The notes under the pieces are model-generated. The model ran no database searches and had not been told where the DNA came from. It saw only the letters and a program-made list of their open reading frames with translations. Made by a program: the position numbers and the translations under genes. Shown here piece by piece: positions 38,926-48,110 of a stretch of DNA of 48,895 nt. Location of the stretch: positions 1 to 48,895 of the forward strand of contig JAAOXS010000007.1 in NCBI GenBank assembly GCA_018220985.1. Reading direction: 5' to 3'. Positions within the stretch are counted from its first letter, which is position 1. The number at the start of each line of letters is the position of its first letter. Source of the stretch: Nanobdellota archaeon (lineage in GTDB: Archaea; Nanobdellota; Nanobdellia; PEZQ01).

Positions 38926-40560
38926 GTGTTAGATGAGAGTGTGGTTTTAGGCAGGTCTTTTTCAACAGCGCAAGCGCATTCCAGCACTGTTGATTCTTTT
39001 TCTTTTTGGGTTGATTCCAATACTGATTTTAAAATGCTTGAGCCTGGAACCGTTATAGCTGTTCAAGAGGAGGATGATGTTTGTTTTGCAAGCGTGTCAG
39101 AAGTTCGTGAAAACATGGATTATTCTTCTCCTTTGGAGGCTTTTGCTTCTCATAATTTTGGTGATGCTTGTTACGAATCTAAGACAAGTCGTTTTGTTTG
39201 CCAGGTTGTCGTTGCTAAAATTCTTAGGTGGAAGAGTGGTGCTGTTAAGCCTGTTTCAGGAGAGCGAGTTGTTCACCCTGCGGACGTGGATGGTGTTCGT
39301 TTTGCGTTTGGAATTGTTGATGGAGTGCCTGCTGGTTTTTCCACTACTCCTGCTGGTCGTATTAATAATCAATCTTGTTTAGTGCGTCTTCCTGACCAGT
39401 ACTTGTTTGGCATGGAGGCGCAGGGAATAAATATTGGAGGTCAGACGGGTTATGCTAAGACTAATCTTGCTCTTAATATTGCTTTATGCGCTTTGAAAGA
39501 GTTTGATGATTTATGCGTTGTCGGCGTGAACGTTAAGGGTGAGGATTTGTTATGGTTGGATACTTTGAATCCTGACCTTACAAGTGATGATTTGATTTTG
39601 TGGAAGGGTTTTGGTTTTACTGGTTTGGATTGGCTTAATTTTGTGCTGTTCGCTCCTGCTGGTATTTCTTTAAGGAAGGATGGTTTTGCCCGTGATTTTA
39701 AGATTTCTTGGAGTGATGTTAAGTATGATTTGAATCTTATCTTTTCCGAATCGCGTGATGATGAGAACGCGCGTAATCTTGTGTCGCATTTAAGTTCTAT
39801 TTCTTTTATCACTTCTTTTGAGGAGGCTGTTGTTAAATTGGAAGAGTGGGTTGTTCTTGCTGAGAATGGTGATAAAGTTCCGGGTAATCATCATTTGTCA
39901 ACTATTCAAAAAGTTTTGAGGCGGTTGGGTAGTTTGAGTAATAAGCGTTTTGTTAATCGTAATTTTCGTAAGAGTAGTTTTCCTGATTTGCTTTCTATTA
40001 TTAAGCCTAAAAGTTTTGTAGTGTTTGATTTGAATGATGCGTTGATGACGAGCACTGCTCAAAAAATTATTTTTCAAAAATTGTTACAGCAATTAAAGTG
40101 GGGTTTAGAGAGTAAGAATTTGCAGGAAAAAACGGGTGTTAAGCGGGTAGTTGTTTTCGTGGATGAGTTAAGCAAGTATGCTCATAGATCATTGGGTTCT
40201 GATTCTTTTCTTGCAGGTGTTAAGAGTGGTGTTAAGAATATTGCTGAGCGAGGTCGTTTTGCAGGGTTGTCACTTTTAGGAGTTGAGCAGTACCCTAGTC
40301 AAATTGATGATAGTATTTTGGAGAATATGAGCACTCGATTTTTTACAAGACTTAAGTCTAAAGAATTATCCAATGAGATTTACAAGTATTATGCTAAGGA
40401 TTTTTTGAAGTCAGTGCCTCGTTTGGATAAGGGTGTGGCATTATTGGACCATGATACCTTCCCTGAATCATTATTCATTAAGTTTCCAAGAACTTTGTGC
40501 GCTACGAGTAAGCCTGTTAAGAAGAAGGATGTTAAGAATTTAGTTATTGGCGTTGGTTAA
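38926..40560 (+). CDS. herA: HerA-like ATPase with non-canonical Walker A
   Basis: INIGGQTGYAKTNLAL (GxxGxAKT), Walker B VVVFVDELSKYA, N-terminal HAS-barrel-like region, adjacency to NurA. Confidence 0.82.
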   Translation: MLDESVVLGRSFSTAQAHSSTVDSFSFWVDSNTDFKMLEPGTVIAVQEEDDVCFASVSEVRENMDYSSPLEAFASHNFGDACYESKTSRFVCQVVVAKILRWKSGAVKPVSGERVVHPADVDGVRFAFGIVDGVPAGFSTTPAGRINNQSCLVRLPDQYLFGMEAQGINIGGQTGYAKTNLALNIALCALKEFDDLCVVGVNVKGEDLLWLDTLNPDLTSDDLILWKGFGFTGLDWLNFVLFAPAGISLRKDGFARDFKISWSDVKYDLNLIFSESRDDENARNLVSHLSSISFITSFEEAVVKLEEWVVLAENGDKVPGNHHLSTIQKVLRRLGSLSNKRFVNRNFRKSSFPDLLSIIKPKSFVVFDLNDALMTSTAQKIIFQKLLQQLKWGLESKNLQEKTGVKRVVVFVDELSKYAHRSLGSDSFLAGVKSGVKNIAERGRFAGLSLLGVEQYPSQIDDSILENMSTRFFTRLKSKELSNEIYKYYAKDFLKSVPRLDKGVALLDHDTFPESLFIKFPRTLCATSKPVKKKDVKNLVIGVG

Positions 40561-41384
40561 GTTTCAAAGCCTTTAGATTTTTCAACTAAATAATTATTTA
40601 TTTTCCTAGCGTAATGATTTATGTATCTCGTTTTTTTGGGATTTAGAACATCTCGTAAATTTAAATCTTTAAATTCTAATTCATCTAATTTTTTTCCATT
40701 AATTGACATTTTACTAACTTGCAAATTTTCAGTAAGATCATTTACTAAATCCGAATGCAATTCTTCAGGATGATACAATATTTTTTTTACGCCATTTATT
40801 CCTTGCGTATTGTGAATATTATTTACTAATTTAAGTCCTATTCTATACATATTTACTCCCATAATCATAACAACATATGGCATTGGTAACATTTCATTTT
40901 TTACTCTAACTGGCTTATCCATGTAGGGTTTTAATTTTAACATTTGAGGATATCTTTGTGTTGCAAACCATGTTGCCCAACCTTCGTTTATTACACCGTT
41001 TAAGAATTCGTTTAATATTGTGCCATTTGTTTGAATTTTTGAAGCGCCTTTTTGAAAGTGGATATCATGTGCTATTTCATGAATAGACGTGCTGCCAGAC
41101 ATTTTTTTATATTTTTTTATGTAACTAGAACTAATACTTATTTCTCTTTTTTTTCGATTATACCATCCTAATGCCATTAAATAACGTAATCCACTAATTG
41201 AATCTTCTTTTTTGCACTTTTTAATTGCATATCTAAACTGTTCTGCACGTGTAATGATTTTAAGTGTTGGAGGATTAAGTTCATTAATTGTATCTTCAAA
41301 ATTTTCTTTTATGAAATTAGCAGCCCACTTATTTTCATTACTATAAATAATGTCATATCTTTTTACTATTTTTTCCAAATTCAT
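40557..41384 (-). CDS. Putative zinc metalloprotease (HEIAH)
   Basis: GSTSIHEIAHDIHFQ (HExxH) and downstream INEGWATWFATQ as possible third ligand. Confidence 0.65.
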   Translation of the reverse strand: MNLEKIVKRYDIIYSNENKWAANFIKENFEDTINELNPPTLKIITRAEQFRYAIKKCKKEDSISGLRYLMALGWYNRKKREISISSSYIKKYKKMSGSTSIHEIAHDIHFQKGASKIQTNGTILNEFLNGVINEGWATWFATQRYPQMLKLKPYMDKPVRVKNEMLPMPYVVMIMGVNMYRIGLKLVNNIHNTQGINGVKKILYHPEELHSDLVNDLTENLQVSKMSINGKKLDELEFKDLNLRDVLNPKKTRYINHYARKINNYLVEKSKGFET

Positions 41385-41419
41385 TCAAAAACTGATTTAA
41401 ACTGGGTTTTTAAAGTTTA

Positions 41420-42088
41420 CTAGAAGAAGTCGTTAATGTTTTTCTGAGTTTTCTTTTCATACACATCACTTACTGTTGCCCATGTTTTTCTAACAAATGG
41501 TAGTTGTGATAGTTTGCTCCAATATTTTTCCAAAAATTTTTGTGTTTCAGGGTCTGAAGGGTAGCCTGAACCAATTTTCAAGTTTAGTTTACGTTCAAGT
41601 TCCATTATTTCAGCGTCACGCACGACTTTTGCAAGAATGCTTGCAGCACTAACTACGGGGTATTTTATGTCTGCTTTGTGCTCGCATACTAGTTCGCACT
41701 CGTGAGTTAAGTGTGTTTTCAAGAATTTTTCAAAACTTTTAATGTTCACGCTTGGAGTGTCAATAATTGCTTTATCAGGTTTTAATTCATTAATTATTTC
41801 AGCCATTTTAACAGCTTCTAATTCGTTCAAGTTTAATCCGTTACTTTCCCTACCATCAATTTCTTCCGGGCTTACGCTTATCACGCAATGTTTTTTTGCG
41901 AGTTTTTGTATTTGCGGGAACAGTTCTTTTCTTTTTTCAGGTGATAGCATTTTCGAGTCTTTAACACCTATTTCCATTAGTTTTTTGATTTTTTCATCTT
42001 CAATTAGGACGCCGCAAATAGTCATGGGTCCAATAACTGGTCCTCTGCCTGCTTCTTCAAGTCCGAGAACTAATCCTCCCATAATCAT
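41420..42088 (-). CDS. rnhB: Ribonuclease HII
   Basis: GLEEAGRGPVIGPMTICGV, KAIIDTPSVN, HKADIKYPVVSAASILAKVVRDAE. Confidence 0.95.
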   Translation of the reverse strand: MIMGGLVLGLEEAGRGPVIGPMTICGVLIEDEKIKKLMEIGVKDSKMLSPEKRKELFPQIQKLAKKHCVISVSPEEIDGRESNGLNLNELEAVKMAEIINELKPDKAIIDTPSVNIKSFEKFLKTHLTHECELVCEHKADIKYPVVSAASILAKVVRDAEIMELERKLNLKIGSGYPSDPETQKFLEKYWSKLSQLPFVRKTWATVSDVYEKKTQKNINDFF

Positions 42089-42121
42089 GTGTGAATTAAT
42101 TGTTTAGTTATAAGAATTACG

Positions 42122-42373
42122 TCACCACTTGAATGGGGTGTGCCCGAAATGTATCAGTAAGTCATAATCTTTACTTAAGAATAAGGGTATGTCGCACGCT
42201 CCGAAGTTTGTTCCTAAGTAAATGTGTGGCTGAACACTTGTTTTTTCTTTAATTTCATCAACTATTTTTTTTGCTTGGGGTTTTAATCCATCAGGCAGTT
42301 GTATAACTATTCTTTTGGCTTTCCTTTTTTTTATTTCTTCAACTGCTTTTTCAATTTCGAATTCGTAGTTCAT
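42122..42373 (-). CDS. Dph2-like N-terminal-domain-only protein (83 aa)
   Basis: KRIVIQLPDGLKPQAKKIVDEIKEK...IYLGTNFGACDIPLFLSKDYDLLIHFGHTPF matches the first domain of diphthamide synthase Dph2 (GACD Cys) and stops there. Confidence 0.72.
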   Translation of the reverse strand: MNYEFEIEKAVEEIKKRKAKRIVIQLPDGLKPQAKKIVDEIKEKTSVQPHIYLGTNFGACDIPLFLSKDYDLLIHFGHTPFKW

Positions 42374-43398
42374 TTTTTTAAAAACTCTTTTTTAAAAATT
42401 GGGAAATCTTCTTTTTTAAGTGTTAGCCCTGATGCTTTTTTATGCCCGCCGCCATCACATTCAATTTTTGTTTTTAATTCATCAATTATTTCAAGTAAGT
42501 TTTCTTTCTTTGCTCTGAGCGATATGTGAACGTAATCGCTTTTCCTGATTTCTGCAACGGCGAGTGTTTCAGAGTATTTTGTTGATAGTATTGTTACAAG
42601 AGTTGAACGAATGTTGTATTTTGGGTTTTTTAGAAGAAATAGTACTCTATTATCTTTTTTCGTGGATTTTTTTTCAAACCTTTCAAGTTCCAGTTCTAAA
42701 AACTCGTTTACTTTGTTGTATAGTCTGTGCAAATATTTTACGCGTGGTGTTTCACCTTTCAAGAATTCTTTTGGCCCTGAGCAAGTTATTAGTGCTTTTA
42801 CAGCTACGTTTAATTTATTGGTTTCACCTGCCATTCTTATGCCATTAATTATGTTAGCTATCCTGCCTATTTGCGAGTCAAAATAAGGTGTTTCACCTGT
42901 GAATAGGCCGTATTTTTTATGCGTTTCTTTTACGAGTTTTTCGTGTTGCGGTCCTCCATAGTCTGATATTATTCCTGTTGTTGCTATCCAATCATATTTT
43001 TCGAAATTTTCCAAAATTTTTTTTCCCAGTTCGTAAACGAGAAGTGCTGTTGGAGTGTACGGTTTGACTTTTTTTATTACGATAATGTTGCTAGTGTTTT
43101 TTTTAAGTCCTGTTTCATGGTGGTCTATGTTTAGCACGTTTTTGTTTTCAAGTGCTTTAACATTTTTTTCACTCATGCTTATGTCAAGAACAATGATGTT
43201 TTCATATTTTTGCACTAGTTCCATTGCCGGATTTTTTTCAAGTGAGGGTCTTGGTGACGCTACGGTTTTCACAACTTTTTTTCCCATTTCTTCAAGTAAA
43301 AGGACCATTAGTGCGCAGGAGCAAATTCCATCACCATCGCTATCGTATAGTATTGCGAATTCTTCTTTTTTGTTAAGCCAGTTAATTGCTTTTTTCAT
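42370..43398 (-). CDS. DHH family phosphoesterase (RecJ-like)
   Basis: FAILYDSDGDGICSCALMV, IIVLDISMS, VLNIDHHETG, C-terminal CDGGGHKKASGLTL (DHHA1). Confidence 0.92.
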   Translation of the reverse strand: MKKAINWLNKKEEFAILYDSDGDGICSCALMVLLLEEMGKKVVKTVASPRPSLEKNPAMELVQKYENIIVLDISMSEKNVKALENKNVLNIDHHETGLKKNTSNIIVIKKVKPYTPTALLVYELGKKILENFEKYDWIATTGIISDYGGPQHEKLVKETHKKYGLFTGETPYFDSQIGRIANIINGIRMAGETNKLNVAVKALITCSGPKEFLKGETPRVKYLHRLYNKVNEFLELELERFEKKSTKKDNRVLFLLKNPKYNIRSTLVTILSTKYSETLAVAEIRKSDYVHISLRAKKENLLEIIDELKTKIECDGGGHKKASGLTLKKEDFPIFKKEFLKK

Positions 43399-43442
43399 TT
43401 TATTAGTAATATTTATTATTCTGCTTGTTTTAATAAAAGTTT

Positions 43443-44360
43443 ATGGATTTAAATTCTATTCTTCCAGGAGTTCTTTCAGCTTTTGGTTTAGGCACGATTT
43501 TTTTTTGGATTGAGAAAATTTTTGCGCTAATCACTATTTGGTGGTTTGGAGGTAAGTTCTCAAGCAGGTTTGCGTCTAAATTGAATAAGTCCACCACTAT
43601 TGTGTTAAGAGTTATTATTGGTATTGCAATTTATTTTTTAGGAATAATTGTAGGAACTCGTTTTTTATCTTTTCTTCCAAATAGTATTTCTGACATCGCG
43701 GGGGCGGGTCTTGTTTTCACTGTTTTTTACATTACAATTTCAATGCTTACAAGGAGTGTTGATTTTAAAATTGTAATGCGAGAGGAGTTTCAAGAGCTTG
43801 TTAACAAAGTTGATAAGTTAGAATCTCTTCTTAATCGTGTTTTCGAAGCTTCAACTGATAAAAAAATTCTTTCTGAAAAATTAAAGCCTAAAGATGCGGA
43901 GAGCGCTCTTAAACGTGTTATGCTTGAATTTAAAAAGATTAAGGATTATGTTGTTTTAAATTCGAAAACTGAGAAGGATAATATTTTTTTCGATGTTAAA
44001 TGTAAATTAAGGTCTTTTCAAGTTGTTCTTGATGCTTACACGGGTAAGTTAGTTAAAATTTCTCATTTACGTGATACACCTAAAAATCTTGTTATTTCAG
44101 TAGGAAGTTATGTTTATGAAAATAAATCTGAAACTCTCGGCGCTTTTTTACTTATACTGTTTGTTAATTATGTTTTAGTGTTAAACACGCCTGCTGTTGA
44201 GCAGAGATTAATTAATCTTTTTTCGTTTTCACCTCCTGAAACTAATGATTCTTTTTCTTTTGAGGATTTAGCTGGAGAAATGGGTATGATACCTCAAGGT
44301 GTGAATATTAATCCTGATGATTTGCAGGATTTGTTATCTCAAATGCAGGTTGGACAATAA
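43443..44360 (+). CDS. Hypothetical membrane protein with cytosolic coiled region
   Basis: Three N-terminal hydrophobic helices, long soluble region, one later TM (LGAFLLILFVNYVLVL). Confidence 0.65.
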   Translation: MDLNSILPGVLSAFGLGTIFFWIEKIFALITIWWFGGKFSSRFASKLNKSTTIVLRVIIGIAIYFLGIIVGTRFLSFLPNSISDIAGAGLVFTVFYITISMLTRSVDFKIVMREEFQELVNKVDKLESLLNRVFEASTDKKILSEKLKPKDAESALKRVMLEFKKIKDYVVLNSKTEKDNIFFDVKCKLRSFQVVLDAYTGKLVKISHLRDTPKNLVISVGSYVYENKSETLGAFLLILFVNYVLVLNTPAVEQRLINLFSFSPPETNDSFSFEDLAGEMGMIPQGVNINPDDLQDLLSQMQVGQ

Positions 44361-44887
44361 TGAAGTGTGAAACGTGTAAGCGGGATGGTGAAGTTTTTGT
44401 TGAGTATACTCAAATTAGTTTTTGCAAGACGTGTTATGAACTTTTTTTGTTTAAGCGTTTGAAGAAATGGTTTAGGTCAAATAAAGTTATTGACAAAAGC
44501 AAAATTCATGTTTTATTGGATGATGATAGTGTGGGTTTTCTATTTTTGAAAAAGTTTTTTGAAAAATTCTTTTCTTACCCTGGATTGAAATGGGTTGTTA
44601 GAAAACGTATTACTTCAAGGATGAAAAATAAAGTAGTTATTATTCCAACAAGTTTAACTCAAGAAACTGATGCTTTTATTTATGCAGTATTTAATGATTT
44701 AAATTACGTTTTTGGAAAAAACGTTTTTATGCCTTTAACTTGTTTTCTCGAAACTGATTTATCAAAGTGGAAGCGTAAAAAAAGAACTAATCCAGTGTTT
44801 GAGGATGTTCATTTTTTTGTTGAAGAAATTGTTAAGAGAAGACCGATGGCGCGATTTTCAATACTTAAGCATTTACAAAAGTTTTAA
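44360..44887 (+). CDS. TtuA/Ncs6-like PP-loop protein with zinc-binding N-terminus but degenerate P-loop
   Basis: MKCETCKRDGEVFVEYTQISFCKTCYELFLFKRLKKWF resembles the TtuA Zn motif; the SGGKDS position reads VLLDDDSVGFLFL. Confidence 0.55.
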   Translation: MKCETCKRDGEVFVEYTQISFCKTCYELFLFKRLKKWFRSNKVIDKSKIHVLLDDDSVGFLFLKKFFEKFFSYPGLKWVVRKRITSRMKNKVVIIPTSLTQETDAFIYAVFNDLNYVFGKNVFMPLTCFLETDLSKWKRKKRTNPVFEDVHFFVEEIVKRRPMARFSILKHLQKF

Positions 44888-45217
44888 GTGAGAAACAAAC
44901 GAGTCAATAATTTCTTTTTTATCAGGTCCTATTCCTACTGCTGTGCACTCGCCTGGAGTGAGTTGAGTGAGTCCAGCGTCTTTTACGAGTGAGGTGTTTG
45001 TTTTTTTCTTAGCGAGTTCAAAGAGTTCTACTAATTCTTTTTTAGAGTTCACTTTAAGAACTATTTTTTTTTGACCTTCCACTTTCCATTTTTCCAGTTT
45101 CTTCACGTCCTTTTTTTGAGTTTTTAGTACTGCAATAACTGATGCGTGGCATGCTTGCGCTGCGATTTTTCCTTTACCCATTCCTAAATCATTTCGAAGA
45201 ATTATTGCTTGTTTCAT
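44873..45217 (-). CDS. pth2: Peptidyl-tRNA hydrolase, Pth2 family
   Basis: QAIILRNDLGMGKGKIAAQACHASV...LVKDAGLTQLTPGECTAVGIGP. Confidence 0.97.
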   Translation of the reverse strand: MKQAIILRNDLGMGKGKIAAQACHASVIAVLKTQKKDVKKLEKWKVEGQKKIVLKVNSKKELVELFELAKKKTNTSLVKDAGLTQLTPGECTAVGIGPDKKEIIDSFVSHLKLL

Positions 45218-45272
45218 TTTAAATTATTAATATAGGTAACCTTTTTAAAGGATTGTTATCTTTTTTGAGCTT

Positions 45273-45443
45273 ATGTCAGATAAGGTTCTGTGCGATTCAT
45301 GTGATACTGATGTTTCAGTTGTTGATAATAATGTTATTTTTAAATGCCCTGGTTGTAACAAAGTAAATATTGTTCGTTGCGGTAATTGCCGTCAAAAAGC
45401 TGTTAAATATGTTTGTCCTAAGTGCTGTTTTGAGGGTCCTTAA
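45273..45443 (+). CDS. Small zinc-ribbon protein (56 aa; absent from ORF track)
   Basis: MSDKVLCDSCDTDVSVVDNNVIFKCPGCNKVNIVRCGNCRQKAVKYVCPKCCFEGP*: four CxxC pairs; stop abuts the next ATG. Confidence 0.9.
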   Translation: MSDKVLCDSCDTDVSVVDNNVIFKCPGCNKVNIVRCGNCRQKAVKYVCPKCCFEGP

Positions 45444-45725
45444 ATGGCTGAAATAATTGTTACTTTTAAAGTAATGCCTGAGGGTGTTGATGTTGATTAT
45501 GATTTTGTTAAAAAAGAGAGTGATAAAATCATTTCTTTAAAAGGTCGTTTGGAAAAGGAAGAAATTAAGCCAATCGCGTTTGGTTTGAAATCTCTTGTTT
45601 TGTATGCTGTTTTCCCTGAAGTAATTGGTTCAGGTGTTGATGATTTGGCTGATAAGATAGGAATGCTTTCTGGTGTTGATAATTGTGAAGTTGTTGATGT
45701 TAGAAGAGCAATAGAACTTGATTAA
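45444..45725 (+). CDS. Elongation factor 1-beta (aEF-1B)
   Basis: VTFKVMPEGVDVDYD...IKPIAFGLKSLVLYAVFPE...GSGVDDLADKIGMLSGVDNCEVVDVRR. Confidence 0.95.
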   Translation: MAEIIVTFKVMPEGVDVDYDFVKKESDKIISLKGRLEKEEIKPIAFGLKSLVLYAVFPEVIGSGVDDLADKIGMLSGVDNCEVVDVRRAIELD

Positions 45726-45760
45726 CATTTAAATTGTTCTAATTCCCTGTTTATTATTGA

Positions 45761-46612
45761 ATGAGTTTTAGGGTTGGAGTGGATAAAATTCGTAGCGTTA
45801 AAGTTCAAGGCGCTACTAACGTGGCAATTTTTGGTTTAAAATTGTTTGTAAGCGAGGCTGAAAAACTTAAAACAAATAATGCTAATATTTTTTTGAATAA
45901 GTTAAGTAAAGTTAAAACAGTTCTTATTAATGCACGTGCCAATGAGCCTATGTTAAGAAATGTTTTGGAATTATTTTACAAATCAATTTATGATAAAGCA
46001 CGTGTTAAAGATTTAAAACAAAGGTTGGTTTCAAGTCAGAAAACTTTTTTAGAGCAGTTAAAAAACGATTTTGAAAAAATCGCTTTTAACGGTGCTGATT
46101 TAATAAAGAATGGTGATGTTGTTTTCACACATTGTCATTCTTCATCTGTTATGCGCGTTTTCAAACAAGCAAGTAAGAAGACTGATTTTAGCGTTGTTTG
46201 CACTGAAACTCGCCCATTGTTTCAAGGTAGGAAAACTGCGAAGGAACTTGTTAGTATGGGTATTGAAACTAAAATGGTTGTGGATTCTCACGCGTTCAGT
46301 GAAATAAAGGATTGTAACAAAATTTTTTTAGGTGCTGATGTTTTAAGCGGTGAAGGTTTTGTTAATAAAGTCGGTTCTTATAATGTTGCTTACGCTGCTA
46401 AAGTTTTCAAAAAAATTTTGTACGTTTGTTCGCATACTTTGAAGTACTCTCCAAAAATTGCGAGTATTGAACAGCGTTCGCCAAGTGAAGTGTGGAAAAA
46501 TCCTCCGAAGAGTTTGATTATTGAAAATCCTTCTTTTGAGATAATTCCATGGAAATTTGTTAAACGAGTTGTAAGTGAGAGGAGCGTTAAAAAGTATGGA
46601 GGATTATTATGA
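45761..46612 (+). CDS. Ribose-1,5-bisphosphate isomerase (e2b2 type)
   Basis: SVKVQGATNVAIFGL, VVFTHCHSSSVMRVFKQA, CTETRPLFQGRKTAKEL, FLGADVLSGEGFVNKVGSYNVAYAAK; adjacent to RuBisCO. Confidence 0.93.
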   Translation: MSFRVGVDKIRSVKVQGATNVAIFGLKLFVSEAEKLKTNNANIFLNKLSKVKTVLINARANEPMLRNVLELFYKSIYDKARVKDLKQRLVSSQKTFLEQLKNDFEKIAFNGADLIKNGDVVFTHCHSSSVMRVFKQASKKTDFSVVCTETRPLFQGRKTAKELVSMGIETKMVVDSHAFSEIKDCNKIFLGADVLSGEGFVNKVGSYNVAYAAKVFKKILYVCSHTLKYSPKIASIEQRSPSEVWKNPPKSLIIENPSFEIIPWKFVKRVVSERSVKKYGGLL

Positions 46613-47799
46613 CTTATTTTGATTTAAAGCACGTTCCAAAAAATGAGGTTGTAGCAACTTTCGAATTAACTCCTTGCAATAAGGGTGTTGCATCTAAAGT
46701 TGCTCTTGAATCAAGTGTTGGAACTTGGACTGGTGTGAAAGGAACTGTTGAAAAATTAAAAGCTAAAGTTTTTTACATGAAGAAAGGTTTTATAAAAATT
46801 GGTTATCCTGTTGAATTATTTGAGAAGGGTAATTTACCTCAATTGTTAAGTTCTGTTGCTGGCAACATTTTTGGCATGAAAGTTTTAAATTCTTTAAAAC
46901 TTGTTAATTTAGATTTTCCTAAAGGATATGTTCAATTTTTTAAAGGCCCTGCTTTCGGGTTGCAAGGTGTTCTCGAGTATTATGGTATAAGTGAAAGGCC
47001 TGTTCTTGGTACGATTGTTAAACCAAAAATTGGTTTAAATGAGAGGAATCATGCTAAGCGCGCTTACGAGTCTTGGATTGGTGGAATGGATTTTGTTAAG
47101 GATGATGAGAATCTTACTTCTATGCGTTTTAACAATTTTGAGAAAAGGGTTGTAGAAGTTTTAAAGATTCAAAAAAAAGCTGAGAGAGAGACGGGTAGTA
47201 AAAAGTTGTACGCGTTTAATGTGACCGCATCTGTTAGTGAAATGATTGAACGTGCAAAATTTGTTAAGAAAAATGGTGGGCGTTGTGTTATGATTGATGT
47301 TTTGACTGCAGGGATTGGTGCTGTGCAAGAGTTAAGAAATGCTAATCTTGGTTTAATCATTCACGCGCATAGGGCTATGCACGCCGCAATTGGTAGGGGG
47401 AGTTTCGGAATCGATTTTTTGGTTTGGTGTAAGTTATTACGTCTTGCTGGTGTTGACCAGTTGCACGCGGGTACTGTTGTTGGAAAAATGAAGGGTGATA
47501 GGCAGGACGTGTTTGGTTGTTATAATTTTTTGAGAAAAAAGTGGTTAAGCATTAAACCTGTGATGCCGGTGGCTTCTGGTGGTTTGCATCCTGGTCACGT
47601 TCCTTTTCTTGTTGAAAATTTCGGGATTGAAGTTGTTTTCCAGTTCGGTGGTGGTGTTCACGGTCATCCTTTTGGAACGGTTAGTGGTTCGCGCGCAGTT
47701 GTTCAAGCTGTTCAAGCAAGTATTAATCGTGTTCGTTTGAAGAATTACGCTGAAAAGCATGAGGAGTTAAAACAAGCTTTGAAGAAATGGTCACGTTAA
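46609..47799 (+). CDS. rbcL: Form III-type ribulose-1,5-bisphosphate carboxylase large subunit
   Basis: ESSVGTWTGV, GTIVKPKIGL, GGMDFVKDDE (carbamylated Lys, Asp, Glu), IHAHRAMHAA, HAGTVVGKMKGD (loop 6), ASGGLHPG, FGGGVHGHP. Confidence 0.96.
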   Translation: MTYFDLKHVPKNEVVATFELTPCNKGVASKVALESSVGTWTGVKGTVEKLKAKVFYMKKGFIKIGYPVELFEKGNLPQLLSSVAGNIFGMKVLNSLKLVNLDFPKGYVQFFKGPAFGLQGVLEYYGISERPVLGTIVKPKIGLNERNHAKRAYESWIGGMDFVKDDENLTSMRFNNFEKRVVEVLKIQKKAERETGSKKLYAFNVTASVSEMIERAKFVKKNGGRCVMIDVLTAGIGAVQELRNANLGLIIHAHRAMHAAIGRGSFGIDFLVWCKLLRLAGVDQLHAGTVVGKMKGDRQDVFGCYNFLRKKWLSIKPVMPVASGGLHPGHVPFLVENFGIEVVFQFGGGVHGHPFGTVSGSRAVVQAVQASINRVRLKNYAEKHEELKQALKKWSR

Positions 47800-48060
47800 A
47801 AATGTTAAAATTGCTTTTTGCATAAGGAATATTGCTGCAAAAACGCTTATTGCAATGTTGTACGCGCCTAACGCGAGTGCGAACATGTAAAACGAGCATA
47901 ATATGTCAAAGTAACTGGCAATATCTCCTCCTATTGCAAATAGTCCACCTTTGCTTAATAGCATTATTCCTAGCCAACTCATTACGTTTGCGGGGATGGA
48001 GTCATTAAATATTATTGAAATCCCGCATAAAAAATCTAAGGCGCCGAGTATTTTTAACAT
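47791..48060 (-). CDS. Small multi-TM membrane protein
   Basis: 89 aa, mostly hydrophobic, convergent 9-nt overlap with rbcL. Confidence 0.7.
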   Translation of the reverse strand: MLKILGALDFLCGISIIFNDSIPANVMSWLGIMLLSKGGLFAIGGDIASYFDILCSFYMFALALGAYNIAISVFAAIFLMQKAILTFLT

Positions 48061-48110
48061 AGCATTTTCAATAGTTATTTAATTAATAACTGTTTTTAAT
48101 ATTTCGTATC

